Source: Pseudomonadales bacterium
GTDB taxonomy: Bacteria > Pseudomonadota > Gammaproteobacteria > Pseudomonadales > Azotimanducaceae
DNA: 56,908 nt
Assembly: GCA_023300545.1 (NCBI GenBank)
Contig: JALZVT010000026.1
Location: forward strand, 1 to 56,908
Direction: 5' to 3'
Each line of letters opens with the position of its first letter. Position 1 is the stretch's first letter. Both the position numbers and the translations under genes were made by a program. Below, piece after piece: positions 16,171-24,868 of the stretch. The notes beneath the pieces were generated by a model, which worked only from the letters and a program-made list of their open reading frames with translations, was not told where the DNA came from and did not search any database.

Positions 16171-17172
16171 TTGCCTCGTCGGAGCCCAAAGCAGAGACCC
16201 GATGTGAGCAGTGAACAGGATCAGGCGAGCGACCAACCGGGAGGCCAACCCGTTCAATGGATTGTTGCCGGCGCCGGTTTGCTGTTGGCGTTATGGGTCG
16301 CTCATCCCGCGATTGCACTGGGCATTGGCGCAGCGCTTGCGTTAACGACCAATACAACGCTTGTGTCGGGCTCATCAAAGTGGGGAAAGCTGTTTTTGCA
16401 GGCCGCCGTGGTGCTGTTGGCGCTACGGCTTGATATCGCCGAGGTGACCTCAGTGTCTGGGCAGTATCTACCCTTGGTTGCCGGCTACGTTATTGGCACG
16501 CTGGTGGTTGGCTTGGTTTTGGGGCGACTGATCGCCACCGAAAGCACCGAGTCGCAGTTGCTATCAGCCGGTACTGCGATCTGTGGCGGCACGGCGGTGG
16601 CGTCTCTCGCGCCGGTACTTAATGCCAGTGCCAAGCAGGTCGCGCCGGTGCTCGCACTGGTGTTTTTGCTTAACGCTGTGGCGATTGTCGTCTTGCCGAT
16701 CATCGGTACCGCACTCAACATGTCACAGAGCGCCTTTGGGTTATGGGTGGCGTTGGCCGTGCACGATACGAGTTCGGTACTGGGCACTGCGGCCGCCTAC
16801 GGTACCGAAGCACTCGAACTGGCAACCACGGTAAAACTGGGTCGCACGCTCTGGCTCATTCCGTTGCTGGTGTTGTGGGGCACCTTTGTCAGTCGTGAGG
16901 GTAGCCGCGGCAAACTCAACGTGCCTGGCTTTGTGTTGTTGTTTGTCGCCGTCGCAACGTTGAATGGTCTGCTGACTTTGCCCGGCGAAGTGGCGAGCAT
17001 TGCGGGTAGTTTGAGTAAGTGGTTATTGATTGCAGCGTTATTTTGCATCGGCCTCGATATGCGCCGTTCGACTTTGCGCAGCATTTCGCCGCGATTGCTC
17101 GGGCATGCCCTGGGGTTGTGGTTTTTGGTACTGCCGATCACCTGGTATTTTGCGACTCGAATGACCAGCTGA
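16171..17172 (+). CDS. YeiH-like (UPF0324) putative sulfate/sulfonate exporter family protein
   Basis: Up to 333 residues with about ten transmembrane helices. Family signatures are LFLQAAVVLLALRLDIAE (about 74-91), the conserved TAICGGTAVASLAPVL (about 134-149) and DTSSVLGTAAAYG (about 203-215). The start is uncertain: TTG 16171 and GTG 16204 are in frame, and neither has a strong ribosome site; the membrane core begins at about residue 28 in either case. Members are proposed exporters of sulfite, sulfonates or related anions. It is divergent from an Lrp-type regulator, and its 3' end is 1 base from the convergent MFS gene. Confidence 0.82.
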   Translation: MPRRSPKQRPDVSSEQDQASDQPGGQPVQWIVAGAGLLLALWVAHPAIALGIGAALALTTNTTLVSGSSKWGKLFLQAAVVLLALRLDIAEVTSVSGQYLPLVAGYVIGTLVVGLVLGRLIATESTESQLLSAGTAICGGTAVASLAPVLNASAKQVAPVLALVFLLNAVAIVVLPIIGTALNMSQSAFGLWVALAVHDTSSVLGTAAAYGTEALELATTVKLGRTLWLIPLLVLWGTFVSREGSRGKLNVPGFVLLFVAVATLNGLLTLPGEVASIAGSLSKWLLIAALFCIGLDMRRSTLRSISPRLLGHALGLWFLVLPITWYFATRMTS

Positions 17173-17173
17173 G

Positions 17174-18496
17174 TTACGGCTTTTTCTCGTGTTGCGGCAG
17201 TACCGCGCTGATCAGCAGCAGCACCAGCAGTGCGCCGAGGCAAGCCAACATTGCGGGTGTGTAAGAACCGGTGTAGTCCCTCGAAAAGCTAAACAGAAAG
17301 GGCCCAATGGCGCTCGCCAATACGGTCACGCTGGTGTTCAAGCCGCTAATCTCGCCGAGATGGGCCGGGCCAAAAAAACGAATGAAAGCCAGGTTTGACA
17401 GCACGCCCCAGAGCCCGCCGCCAATGCCAAAGCCTGCCACCAACAGCCAATAACCCCAGTCATCCGCGAGGTGCAACAGGCCCCAGGCACCAATGGCGAA
17501 GGTGGCCAGCATGATGAGCAGCAGGGGTTTCAGGCGCATGCGATCTGCCGCAAATCCGCCAATGAAGTTGGTGCTTGTTGAGACAATCGCTGCCGGTATG
17601 AAATAGGCAAAGGCTTCGCTGCTGCTGCGACCCGCCTCGGCAAAGATATCGACGACGTGAAACGTGAGTGCGGTGCCAAACAACGCGTGCACCGAAATGC
17701 CTGCGGTATAGATCCAGAACACAGGATTGTGGCGCGCTTCGGCGAGTGTCGAACTGGCCGGTGTTGACGTTGACGCGGGGGCTTGGGTACTGGCGCCGTC
17801 TATACGCAGCCCGCATTCCTGCGGGTTGTTGCGGACAAAAACGACGGCGACGATTGGAAAGATCACACCAACCGCCAGTGCCATGACCAGCAGTGCTCCG
17901 CGCCAATCGAACTGCAGAATAAGTTGGGCGAGAATGAGCGGTGCAATCGAAAAGCCCAGTGCAACAAACAGACTGCGAATGCCACCCACCATGCCGCGGC
18001 GTTTTTCAAACCAAACCAGCAGCACGTTGCGCGATGCACTGGTTAACACACCTTGACCCGAGAAGCGCACGCCAAAGTAGCCCAGTGCGATGAGTCCAAA
18101 GGCGACTCTGCCGGCATGCTGTTCGCCACCAATAAACCGGCTAACGCTATCAATGCTGGCCAGAAACGCGACAAACAAACCCAGCACAAGGCTTGCGCCG
18201 CTAATCATGAGGCGCGCGCCCACTCGATCGTAAACACGGCCGGCGCGGGTGAGCAGCATCGCGCTGCTGGCGGTGCCAATTAGGTAGGCGACCGATAGCT
18301 CGACCCGGCTCAGACCAAAGGCACTGACAAACGACTCGGTAAACACCCCCATGCCCATGGTCTGGCCAGGCACACTCAGCAGAAAGCCGACCGTAGACAG
18401 TGCGAGGATCACCCAGCCGTAATAAAAGGGTGTCTTGGCAACGTCAAACGGCCACGTCGGTGACAGGGTTAACTGACTAGTTTTGAGGGCGCTCAA
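17174..18496 (-). CDS. MFS transporter
   Basis: 440 residues, twelve predicted membrane helices, with the family loop GRVYDRVGARLMISGASLV (about 85-103) between helices 2 and 3 and a central cytoplasmic loop rich in Ala/Ser/Thr (about 215-235). The overall form resembles the monocarboxylate/oxalate-formate antiporter branch of the superfamily. The only start consistent with full length is TTG 18496 (MSALKTSQ). The substrate is unknown. The gene lies 6 bases from the end of the M15 peptidase gene and in the same direction, so co-transcription is possible. Confidence 0.8.
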   Translation of the reverse strand: MSALKTSQLTLSPTWPFDVAKTPFYYGWVILALSTVGFLLSVPGQTMGMGVFTESFVSAFGLSRVELSVAYLIGTASSAMLLTRAGRVYDRVGARLMISGASLVLGLFVAFLASIDSVSRFIGGEQHAGRVAFGLIALGYFGVRFSGQGVLTSASRNVLLVWFEKRRGMVGGIRSLFVALGFSIAPLILAQLILQFDWRGALLVMALAVGVIFPIVAVVFVRNNPQECGLRIDGASTQAPASTSTPASSTLAEARHNPVFWIYTAGISVHALFGTALTFHVVDIFAEAGRSSSEAFAYFIPAAIVSTSTNFIGGFAADRMRLKPLLLIMLATFAIGAWGLLHLADDWGYWLLVAGFGIGGGLWGVLSNLAFIRFFGPAHLGEISGLNTSVTVLASAIGPFLFSFSRDYTGSYTPAMLACLGALLVLLLISAVLPQHEKKP

Positions 18497-18502
18497 AAAA
18501 TG

Positions 18503-19522
18503 TTAGGGCCACTTACCCCAACGGGCGTTATAGCCGCGCGTATCAACGTGCACAAATGGTCCGTGGTGCGACGTGGCGGCGTACACGCCTATGCCTGCAA
18601 ATTGCGCGCCGGGCAGGGTGCTGATGAGTTGCGCCAGCAGCTGTGCGTCTTGCAGCGACACAACCCCATCACCGTTAAGGTCGTCCATAAATTTGTCGCC
18701 ATCAGAGTCGACATAAATATCCGCCGCATCGCCATAAACGTGGCGACTGAAGGCGACGTTATCTAGTGCTGCGTTGTACGCGGGTGTGCGGTAACCAGAC
18801 AATACGGTAAGGGTTGTTAGTGGCACGCCTTCGCTTTGCAACAGCGTCACTATGTTCTCGAGCATGATAATCAGCGGTCGCTTGATAACCAGGTAGCGGG
18901 GCCAGTCGGCGTTTTGTTTGCAGAGAAACTGGCCCAACTTGAAGTGGTTTGATAATGGCTCATGGCGATCGTGCTCGTGAACTTCAACCAGGCCGGTGGG
19001 GGTGGCATACAGTTCTGGCTTTGGTGCCTGTTGGGGGCTTGGGTAAGAGCCAATTCGATAGCCGCTTTGGCTGCGTTGGCCGACATAGGGTTCGGTGACC
19101 AGCAGCTGGATCGATTTGGTGACGCCTTCGGCGTCGCTTAGGTGAATGGGATAGACGCCCTTGGTAGTGGGGGCCTTGATAACCCAGGTGTCATCAGCGG
19201 ACTGGCGAATATCGACAACGGTGCTAAAGGCAGCAACGACCGGTTGGCCATAGGTGGCAAGTGAGAGGGTCTCTCCAGGTAATGCGGTGGCGGGCGTCAT
19301 CTGTTGGCCAGAGATGATGCCGTTGATGTCAATTTTGAATGAGGCCCGCGCACTGGTCGGAAGCGCGAGTAGTAGTGCCAACACCAGCATCAACACCAGC
19401 GGCGCACGCTGGGACGGCAGTAGGGCTGTGCCAACCGCTATTGGTTTAGCGGGCGCCCCGTGCTGCGGCGACAACGGTTGTGCCCGCTGTGGTATTCCGC
19501 TGCTTTTTTGACAAATTTTCAT
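18503..19522 (-). CDS. M15-family (MepK/DUF882-like) murein endopeptidase with Ca-binding-like insert
   Basis: 339 residues from ATG 19522; an ATG at 19546 is also possible, and both overlap the end of the upstream transpeptidase gene. A signal peptide (LVLMLVLALLLALPTSARA) follows a long N-region. The C-terminal about 180 residues are the zinc peptidase domain: LSGYRTPAYNAAL, SRHVYGDAADIYV (zinc His and Asp) and FVHVDTRG (third His). Between them is an insert, DSDGDKFMDDLNGDGVVSLQ, with two acidic DxDxDG/DxNxDG loops like EF-hand or dockerin motifs. MepK cuts the 3-3 crosslinks made by L,D-transpeptidases, and in E. coli its gene also follows the ldtD gene. Confidence 0.82.
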   Translation of the reverse strand: MKICQKSSGIPQRAQPLSPQHGAPAKPIAVGTALLPSQRAPLVLMLVLALLLALPTSARASFKIDINGIISGQQMTPATALPGETLSLATYGQPVVAAFSTVVDIRQSADDTWVIKAPTTKGVYPIHLSDAEGVTKSIQLLVTEPYVGQRSQSGYRIGSYPSPQQAPKPELYATPTGLVEVHEHDRHEPLSNHFKLGQFLCKQNADWPRYLVIKRPLIIMLENIVTLLQSEGVPLTTLTVLSGYRTPAYNAALDNVAFSRHVYGDAADIYVDSDGDKFMDDLNGDGVVSLQDAQLLAQLISTLPGAQFAGIGVYAATSHHGPFVHVDTRGYNARWGKWP

Positions 19523-21323
19523 TAGATGGTTGCTGGTGTTTGTCATGTTGCTCAAGCAGTCGCGCCACAAGCGTTGGGGACGCGTTGTCTTTTGCTGCGT
19601 TGTGGCGGGCGTCGTGACCATAGATGTCCTGATGGAAGTAAACCGTTTCGTTTTTAACGGAAGCGGTAAAATACACTAGGTATACGGGTAGGGTCTGCTT
19701 TAGTTTGACGTATTTTTGTCTGTTTCCTGTCATCGCCCGACTAACGTTTTTGTTGTTCCAACCGCGGTCCCATTCAAGTATAGCGGTTGCCAAAGCGTCG
19801 GGTTCCTCGACCCGCACGCAGCCGTGGCTCAGGGCGCGCTCCGGGTTGTTAAACAGGCTTTTTGCATTGGTGTCATGCAGGTAAATTGAATAATGATTTG
19901 GGAACATGAATTTCACTTCGCCTAGAGAGTTAGTCTGCCCAGGGCGCTGGCGAAAACGGTATTTGAAGTTTGCAGCGGTGATGTCATCCCAGTTGACCGT
20001 GCTGGCATCAATGGGTTGCTTGTCGAGTAAAACATCAAAGTTCTTTGTGTCCAGGTAGCTCGGGTCCGCTTTAACCTTTGGCAAAATTTCGCGTACCGAA
20101 ATGGAACGCGGCGGATACCAGTAGGGGTTAAACACCACGTGCTCGAGTTGGTCGTGCATCATGGCCGTGGGCCATTTACGCGCGCCAACAACAACGCGCA
20201 TATCTAAAACTTCTTCGCGTTCAATTTGCAGCCGCAGATGATACTCAGGCACGTTGACCCAGATGTGGTTCGCTGGCATCACTTTGGGCATTAAGCGCCA
20301 GCGGTCGAGGTTCAGCTCAAGCTGCTGGATGCGTTGCTCAACCGAGACGTTGAGCGCGCGTCGAGTGTGTTTGCCCACCTTACCGTCGGCTTTCAAGCCG
20401 TGCTTGCGCTGGAACGATCGAACGGCGGCTTGCAGAGCGTCGCCATAGAAATCCAGACTTGCAGGCGCAGCCGGTGTGCCATCGTTCAGAATCTCGGTAA
20501 CGGCCAGCCGTTCGCGCAGGGCGCCAACCCGTGGATCAATCATGCCTGGGACCAGCATTTTTCCTGACTGGGTGCGGGGTACTTCGGGCCAGCCGCCGTT
20601 GGCTGCAATGTCTCGATAGACTGTGAGCGCGCCTTGCAGGGTGCGGTAATCGGAGTGCTGTGGCTCGATTGATTTGACAAACTTGGCCACTCGATTGGTA
20701 GCGATCGATCGGTGCAATGCCTTAAGCACGGCCGTCTGCAGTTGTGACTGCATGGTTTCGCGGCCTCGGCTACGGTGTTTGGGGTCGCGTCTATCTTTGA
20801 AGGCGCTGGGTTGCAAACCCTGTAGCAGGTCGATGGCGTAGGTTTCAATCGCGGCGGTTAACAGCTCATTGAAACGGAATTCGGTTGCAGGCTCGGCGAG
20901 TTCAAGTGACAGAGCCGTGAGGCGGCCCAGTGCATAACGGGACGAGGGCAGGCCATGTTCAGTGACACGTGCCAGCACGGCCATGGCGTCGATGGCCTGG
21001 TTATTCAGGCGGCCATTGGTGCTCCACAGCAGGCTGTGTTCGGCGCTGGCTAATACCGGTGCCAGCGCGGGGTTGTTTAGGGCGAGGCTTGAATACAGCG
21101 CTGGACCCTCTGCGTAGGCGCGCGGCGCCTCGATGGTTGTTAGCAGTGCGGTGGTTAGTGCCGTGGTTAGGGGGGCCCAGGCAAGCGCAGCGGAGAGGGC
21201 AAGCTGCCCGAACCTGTAGCGCGGCCGGTGTCGAATGGGGTCTGAATTTCCGTGGTTTACTGGCCCTGCAGTGCATCGCGCATGCAGGGAACGGACAACC
21301 AATGGCACTAAACTGCAGCGCAT
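19446..21323 (-). CDS. LdtD (YcbB)-like L,D-transpeptidase
   Basis: 625 residues. An N-terminal signal/anchor (about 38-70) is followed by the long alpha/beta scaffold of YcbB proteins. Next is a peptidoglycan-binding domain (AVRSFQRKHGLKADGKVGKHTRRALN, in two parts, about 308-335), and then the YkuD catalytic domain. The catalytic motif is SHGCVRVEEP with Cys502 as nucleophile; an upstream HDTNAKSLF carries the conserved His. The enzyme makes meso-DAP-to-meso-DAP (3-3) crosslinks in the periplasm. The partner M15 hydrolase overlaps its 3' end. Start ATG 21323 is preferred to TTG 21329. Confidence 0.9.
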   Translation of the reverse strand: MRCSLVPLVVRSLHARCTAGPVNHGNSDPIRHRPRYRFGQLALSAALAWAPLTTALTTALLTTIEAPRAYAEGPALYSSLALNNPALAPVLASAEHSLLWSTNGRLNNQAIDAMAVLARVTEHGLPSSRYALGRLTALSLELAEPATEFRFNELLTAAIETYAIDLLQGLQPSAFKDRRDPKHRSRGRETMQSQLQTAVLKALHRSIATNRVAKFVKSIEPQHSDYRTLQGALTVYRDIAANGGWPEVPRTQSGKMLVPGMIDPRVGALRERLAVTEILNDGTPAAPASLDFYGDALQAAVRSFQRKHGLKADGKVGKHTRRALNVSVEQRIQQLELNLDRWRLMPKVMPANHIWVNVPEYHLRLQIEREEVLDMRVVVGARKWPTAMMHDQLEHVVFNPYWYPPRSISVREILPKVKADPSYLDTKNFDVLLDKQPIDASTVNWDDITAANFKYRFRQRPGQTNSLGEVKFMFPNHYSIYLHDTNAKSLFNNPERALSHGCVRVEEPDALATAILEWDRGWNNKNVSRAMTGNRQKYVKLKQTLPVYLVYFTASVKNETVYFHQDIYGHDARHNAAKDNASPTLVARLLEQHDKHQQPSNENLSKKQRNTTAGTTVVAAARGAR

Positions 21324-21505
21324 CGACAACTCTCAACTAGTAAGTGACTACCGTGGAACGCGGGCTTCCATACACGCGTTTACTGTAGTCTTATTTAAGG
21401 TTGCGGATGTTATGCGGTTGTTAAAGCGTTTTTGTTGTCGGACTTACAACGTTGGTTATAAAACAGTCGCTTCCGCAACTGTTTTAGGTTTATTCAAGCT
21501 ATTAA

Positions 21506-21523
21506 GCGCCAGTTCACTGGCGC
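21506..21523 (-). terminator. Hairpin after the OmpA gene (weak terminator)
   Basis: GCGCCAG-TTCA-CTGGCGC, a 7-bp GC stem with a 4-base loop, lies 14 bases after the OmpA stop. On the minus strand it is followed by TTAATAG, a poor T-run, so termination may be incomplete. Confidence 0.45.
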
Positions 21524-21536
21524 CCTGTGCGGTGGT

Positions 21537-23030
21537 TCACAGCGCTTCGAAGGGACGGATCACAATGTCGATTCGACGGTTTTTGGCCCGGCCATCAGCG
21601 GTTTCGTTGTTGGCCACCGGTTGTGACTCGCCGAAGCCAACAGAGCTGATGCGCAGGCTGTCCATCGCCGTTTCATCGACCAGGTAATCTTTGATGGCCA
21701 GGGCCCGGGCTTCGCTCAGCGCGAGGTTGGCGGTATCACTGCCAAAGGAGTCGGTGTGGCCTTCAATCGACAGCGTCGAGCGGGGGAATACATCAGCCGA
21801 GGCACGCAACTTCTGCAGTAACTCCTGGTGCTCGTCTTTGAGTGTTGATGACCCGCTATCGAAAGTGAGCCCAACCATGCGCAAGATCACATCGTTGCCC
21901 TGACGCATGACTTCGGCCTCAGTCAAGAGGTAGCTGTTCTCGATTTGCGAGAAGCTCTGCCGATGCTGTTCCTGCTTTTGCAGGATGGCGTTGAGGCTCT
22001 GAACAGCAGCCGCTTCGCCGCCGAGCTTGGCGTTGAGTTGGGTCACTTCTTCATCCAGCGCAGCAACCTGAGCTTCGCGTTCGCCCAGGTCTTGCGCGAG
22101 GCGCTCAACCAGAGAGTTCATGTCGTTAATTTTTGCAATCAGCGTGTTCACCGCAGCGGTTTCGCCGTTGTCGAAATATAGCGGAACATCCATAACGTCA
22201 CCCAAGCGACGCAACGACGCTTCCCAGCCCAGCAACACGCTCTCGGTACTCTTGTCACCTTTGCGGACATCATTGCCAATGCCGGCAAGGTAGATGGCGT
22301 GATAGGCCTCGTGCTTTGCCTGACGTGCGGTGTTGCGCGCGCGATCGGCGTCGTAGCGATCTTGCTCAAGCTGGGTTTCAGCATTTTCTAGCTTTGATTT
22401 TGCAGACGCGTAGGTTTGAGTGGCGTAGCGATCGGCTTTTAGCTTTTTACCCTGCGCAAGCAGTTCGCGGGTTTCGTTGAGAAAGCTCGACTTAATCGCG
22501 AGCAATTCAGCGTTGCGAAAATTCTCTTCAGCGGTTGCTGCGTAATCAACGGCGCTGTCAGTACGTTTGCCTTCCAGCCGCTGGGCCGCTTCAGCCAGTG
22601 CGACTTCTCCGGCTTTCCATTCTTCGGCCGCGTGCTGGCTTGAATTAGCCTCTTCAGCCGCGGCGCGGGCGGTGAGTGCCGTGCTGAACGTTTGATTGGC
22701 GAGGTTGGCGGCCTTGCTCGCCTGGGTAAACCCTTCACTGGCCTTACGCAGGTTGCGTCGTATCGAGTCGAGGCTTGAGCCTTCTTCCAGCAGCTCTTCC
22801 GCTTTACGATAGCGCTCGCTGGCTTCGGCGTAGGCGAGCGGGGCGAGCAGGTTAGCGCGTGCCGCGTTGGCTGATTTTAACGCGCTGGTGGCGTCGGCAA
22901 ATAAGGTGGCGCGCACTTCGTCGGAAGACGCGGCGTTGGCCGTGAACGGGGTCAAACAGCCGAGCAGTACCAGGCAGAGTGAAAAGACGGAAGGCCGAGC
23001 GAACACAGATAGACGATGTATCGATTGCAT
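21537..23030 (-). CDS. OmpA family protein with DUF4398-like helical N-domain
   Basis: 497 residues from ATG 23030. A signal peptide (FSLCLVLLGCLTPFTANA) directs export; LLGC resembles a lipobox but the following LTP makes lipidation unsure. Residues about 40-230 are a long Ala/Glu-rich helical region (SALKSANAARANLLAPLAYAEA) of DUF4398 type, then a coiled coil (about 300-350: LAQDLGEREAQVAALDEEV). The C-terminal OmpA domain (about 385-495: EGHTDSFGSDTANLALSEAR; GFGESQPVANNETADGRAKN) binds peptidoglycan. It probably tethers the outer membrane to the wall. It is divergent from the GTPase pair, with a 2-base-scale shared promoter region of only 83 bases. Confidence 0.88.
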   Translation of the reverse strand: MQSIHRLSVFARPSVFSLCLVLLGCLTPFTANAASSDEVRATLFADATSALKSANAARANLLAPLAYAEASERYRKAEELLEEGSSLDSIRRNLRKASEGFTQASKAANLANQTFSTALTARAAAEEANSSQHAAEEWKAGEVALAEAAQRLEGKRTDSAVDYAATAEENFRNAELLAIKSSFLNETRELLAQGKKLKADRYATQTYASAKSKLENAETQLEQDRYDADRARNTARQAKHEAYHAIYLAGIGNDVRKGDKSTESVLLGWEASLRRLGDVMDVPLYFDNGETAAVNTLIAKINDMNSLVERLAQDLGEREAQVAALDEEVTQLNAKLGGEAAAVQSLNAILQKQEQHRQSFSQIENSYLLTEAEVMRQGNDVILRMVGLTFDSGSSTLKDEHQELLQKLRASADVFPRSTLSIEGHTDSFGSDTANLALSEARALAIKDYLVDETAMDSLRISSVGFGESQPVANNETADGRAKNRRIDIVIRPFEAL

Positions 23031-23101
23031 TGGGTAATCCCATACCAAGGTTAGGGGGATGATCGTGCTTGTCGAGACGTAACGCAATCGCCGCACGCTG
23101 G

Positions 23102-23116
23102 TACAATTTAACGATG
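23102..23116 (+). promoter_or_regulatory. TACAAT box six bases before an ATG (possible leaderless promoter)
   Basis: TACAAT at 23102-23107, TTAACG, then ATG 23114; no Shine-Dalgarno is visible. The arrangement is identical to that before the AI-2E transporter gene at 12913. No clear -35 is seen. Confidence 0.35.
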
Positions 23117-24868
23117 TTGCAAAATCTCAAGGCCCTGCGTGATGCGCTGGCCTCTTTTCATGGGCGCGAAGCGCCTTCCTCTGGTCCAACTCCTGAGCAG
23201 GTGCCGGAAGACGCACTCGATATGCTGGGGCTGGCGATTGCGAGCCTCGAAAAGCTCGAGCTTGCGACGCTTGCGCCACAGCTGTGTCAGGTTGCCGTTC
23301 TGGGTCCAACCCAGGCGGGTAAGAGTACGCTGGTTAATCTGCTGGTCGGCTCCGAAGTTACCACTGTGAGCGCGCTTGCGGGGCACACGCGGCATGCTCG
23401 TGGCGCGGCTCTGGGGGTTGACGAGGTTGTGCTTGAGCGTATCGCTCAGGCGCTAGCGCCGGCGCGACGGGTGTCAGCGGCGCAGCTGTCAGCGGATGAT
23501 CTCGACCAATACTCGTTGCTGCAGGTGAGCGATTCCGCCTTTGCGGATGCGGCTCGCTCTTCTGGTCCGGTTGCACAAGACAGCTCGGTGATAGTGTGGG
23601 ACACCCCTGATTTTGACTCGCTGGCGGCAGACACCTACCGCCGCGCGGTGCTCGCCATTGCCGGGCTGGCAGACGTTATTATATTGATTGTGAGTCGCGA
23701 CAAATACGGCGACATGGCTGTCTGGGAGTTACTGGAGCGCATTGCGCTGCTGGATCGTCGCGCGTTGTTGGTTGTCAACAAAGTCGACTCAGTTAACTGG
23801 GACGAACTGCGCGCCCACGTTATTGCAACTCAGCAAGAGCGTCTGCAGCAGCAGGCATTTGCCGTTGCCTGTATTCAGCACACGGCACCGGGGCAGGCGC
23901 TAGATGGCCAGCAGGTGTTGGCGGAGCTTGGCGACCTAGAGCCTGTTGGTCGGTCGCAAATCGAGGCCAGTATCACGACTCTAGTGACCCGTGGCTTGCC
24001 TGAATGGCTTGCGCCATTAAAAGCCGAAGAGGCTGCACGGACCGGTTATCTGGCGTTGGTTGACCAGGCGAAGGCCGAGTTCCTAGCGGCGTATCAACGC
24101 GATTACCTCGCTGACGCTGAGCGCTACGATACCTTTCAGCGGCTACTTGGAGAGCTGTTGATTCTGCTAGAGATTCCCGTCTTGGCCCGTACGATGGGTT
24201 CGGTGCGTCGCGTGGTGTCCTGGCCCGTACGGAAACTGTTTGGGCTCAAAGACGCTGGCAATACATTGGGTCGTGAACCCGAACTACTCGTCGAAGGCGC
24301 TGCCCATCTGTTGCTTGGCTTGCGCATGGGCGCCCTCGAAGCGGAGGTACCCAATCGGTTTTGGAGTGGGGTTGCACAGCGTTTGGGTAGTGACCAGGCG
24401 GGCCTGCTAGACCAGTTCAAAGTCGCTGCTGAGACCCACCATGATCAGTTTCAGGCGAGTGTCGCCAATGCCGCGCAAACGCTATACCAAAATCTGCAGG
24501 AAACCCCGGCGTTGCTCAATAGCCTGCGAACCATTCGGGCGACTGCAGACGCCGCAGGCATCGTGGTTGCCCTGCAGACGGGTGGTATTGGCCTTGCCGA
24601 TCTGGTGTTAACGCCGGCCATGCTGTCGCTGACCACAACACTCACAGAGTCGGCGGCCAAGACCTATGTCGACAAGGTGGTGGAGGAGTTAAAACAAGAA
24701 CAGTACGCAGCGGTTGAGACGCTGTTGGATGCGCAACTTGGCCAGACCCTCACAGATTTGGCAGCCGATTCAACGCTGCTGCAATTTCCGACCACAAGCG
24801 TTGCAGATATTGAAGCCGCGATTGAGTCTGGCGCTGACGGCGCTGACGGTAAGGAGGAGCCGGTATGA
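23114..24868 (+). CDS. Dynamin/Era-like GTPase, first of an overlapping pair
   Basis: 584 residues from ATG 23114. G1 is GPTQAGKS (64-71), the G3 region is WDTPDFDSL (about 174-182), and G4 is NKVD (about 223-226), so nucleotide binding is expected. Beyond the G-domain (to about 290) is a helical region ending in a glycine-rich hydrophobic stretch (GIVVALQTGGIGLADLVLTP, about 491-510) that could insert in a membrane. This layout recalls bacterial dynamin-like proteins, though I do not recognise a named family. The next gene overlaps by 4 bases and encodes a second GTPase, implying a hetero-oligomer. OmpA is divergent upstream. Confidence 0.75.
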   Translation: MLQNLKALRDALASFHGREAPSSGPTPEQVPEDALDMLGLAIASLEKLELATLAPQLCQVAVLGPTQAGKSTLVNLLVGSEVTTVSALAGHTRHARGAALGVDEVVLERIAQALAPARRVSAAQLSADDLDQYSLLQVSDSAFADAARSSGPVAQDSSVIVWDTPDFDSLAADTYRRAVLAIAGLADVIILIVSRDKYGDMAVWELLERIALLDRRALLVVNKVDSVNWDELRAHVIATQQERLQQQAFAVACIQHTAPGQALDGQQVLAELGDLEPVGRSQIEASITTLVTRGLPEWLAPLKAEEAARTGYLALVDQAKAEFLAAYQRDYLADAERYDTFQRLLGELLILLEIPVLARTMGSVRRVVSWPVRKLFGLKDAGNTLGREPELLVEGAAHLLLGLRMGALEAEVPNRFWSGVAQRLGSDQAGLLDQFKVAAETHHDQFQASVANAAQTLYQNLQETPALLNSLRTIRATADAAGIVVALQTGGIGLADLVLTPAMLSLTTTLTESAAKTYVDKVVEELKQEQYAAVETLLDAQLGQTLTDLAADSTLLQFPTTSVADIEAAIESGADGADGKEEPV

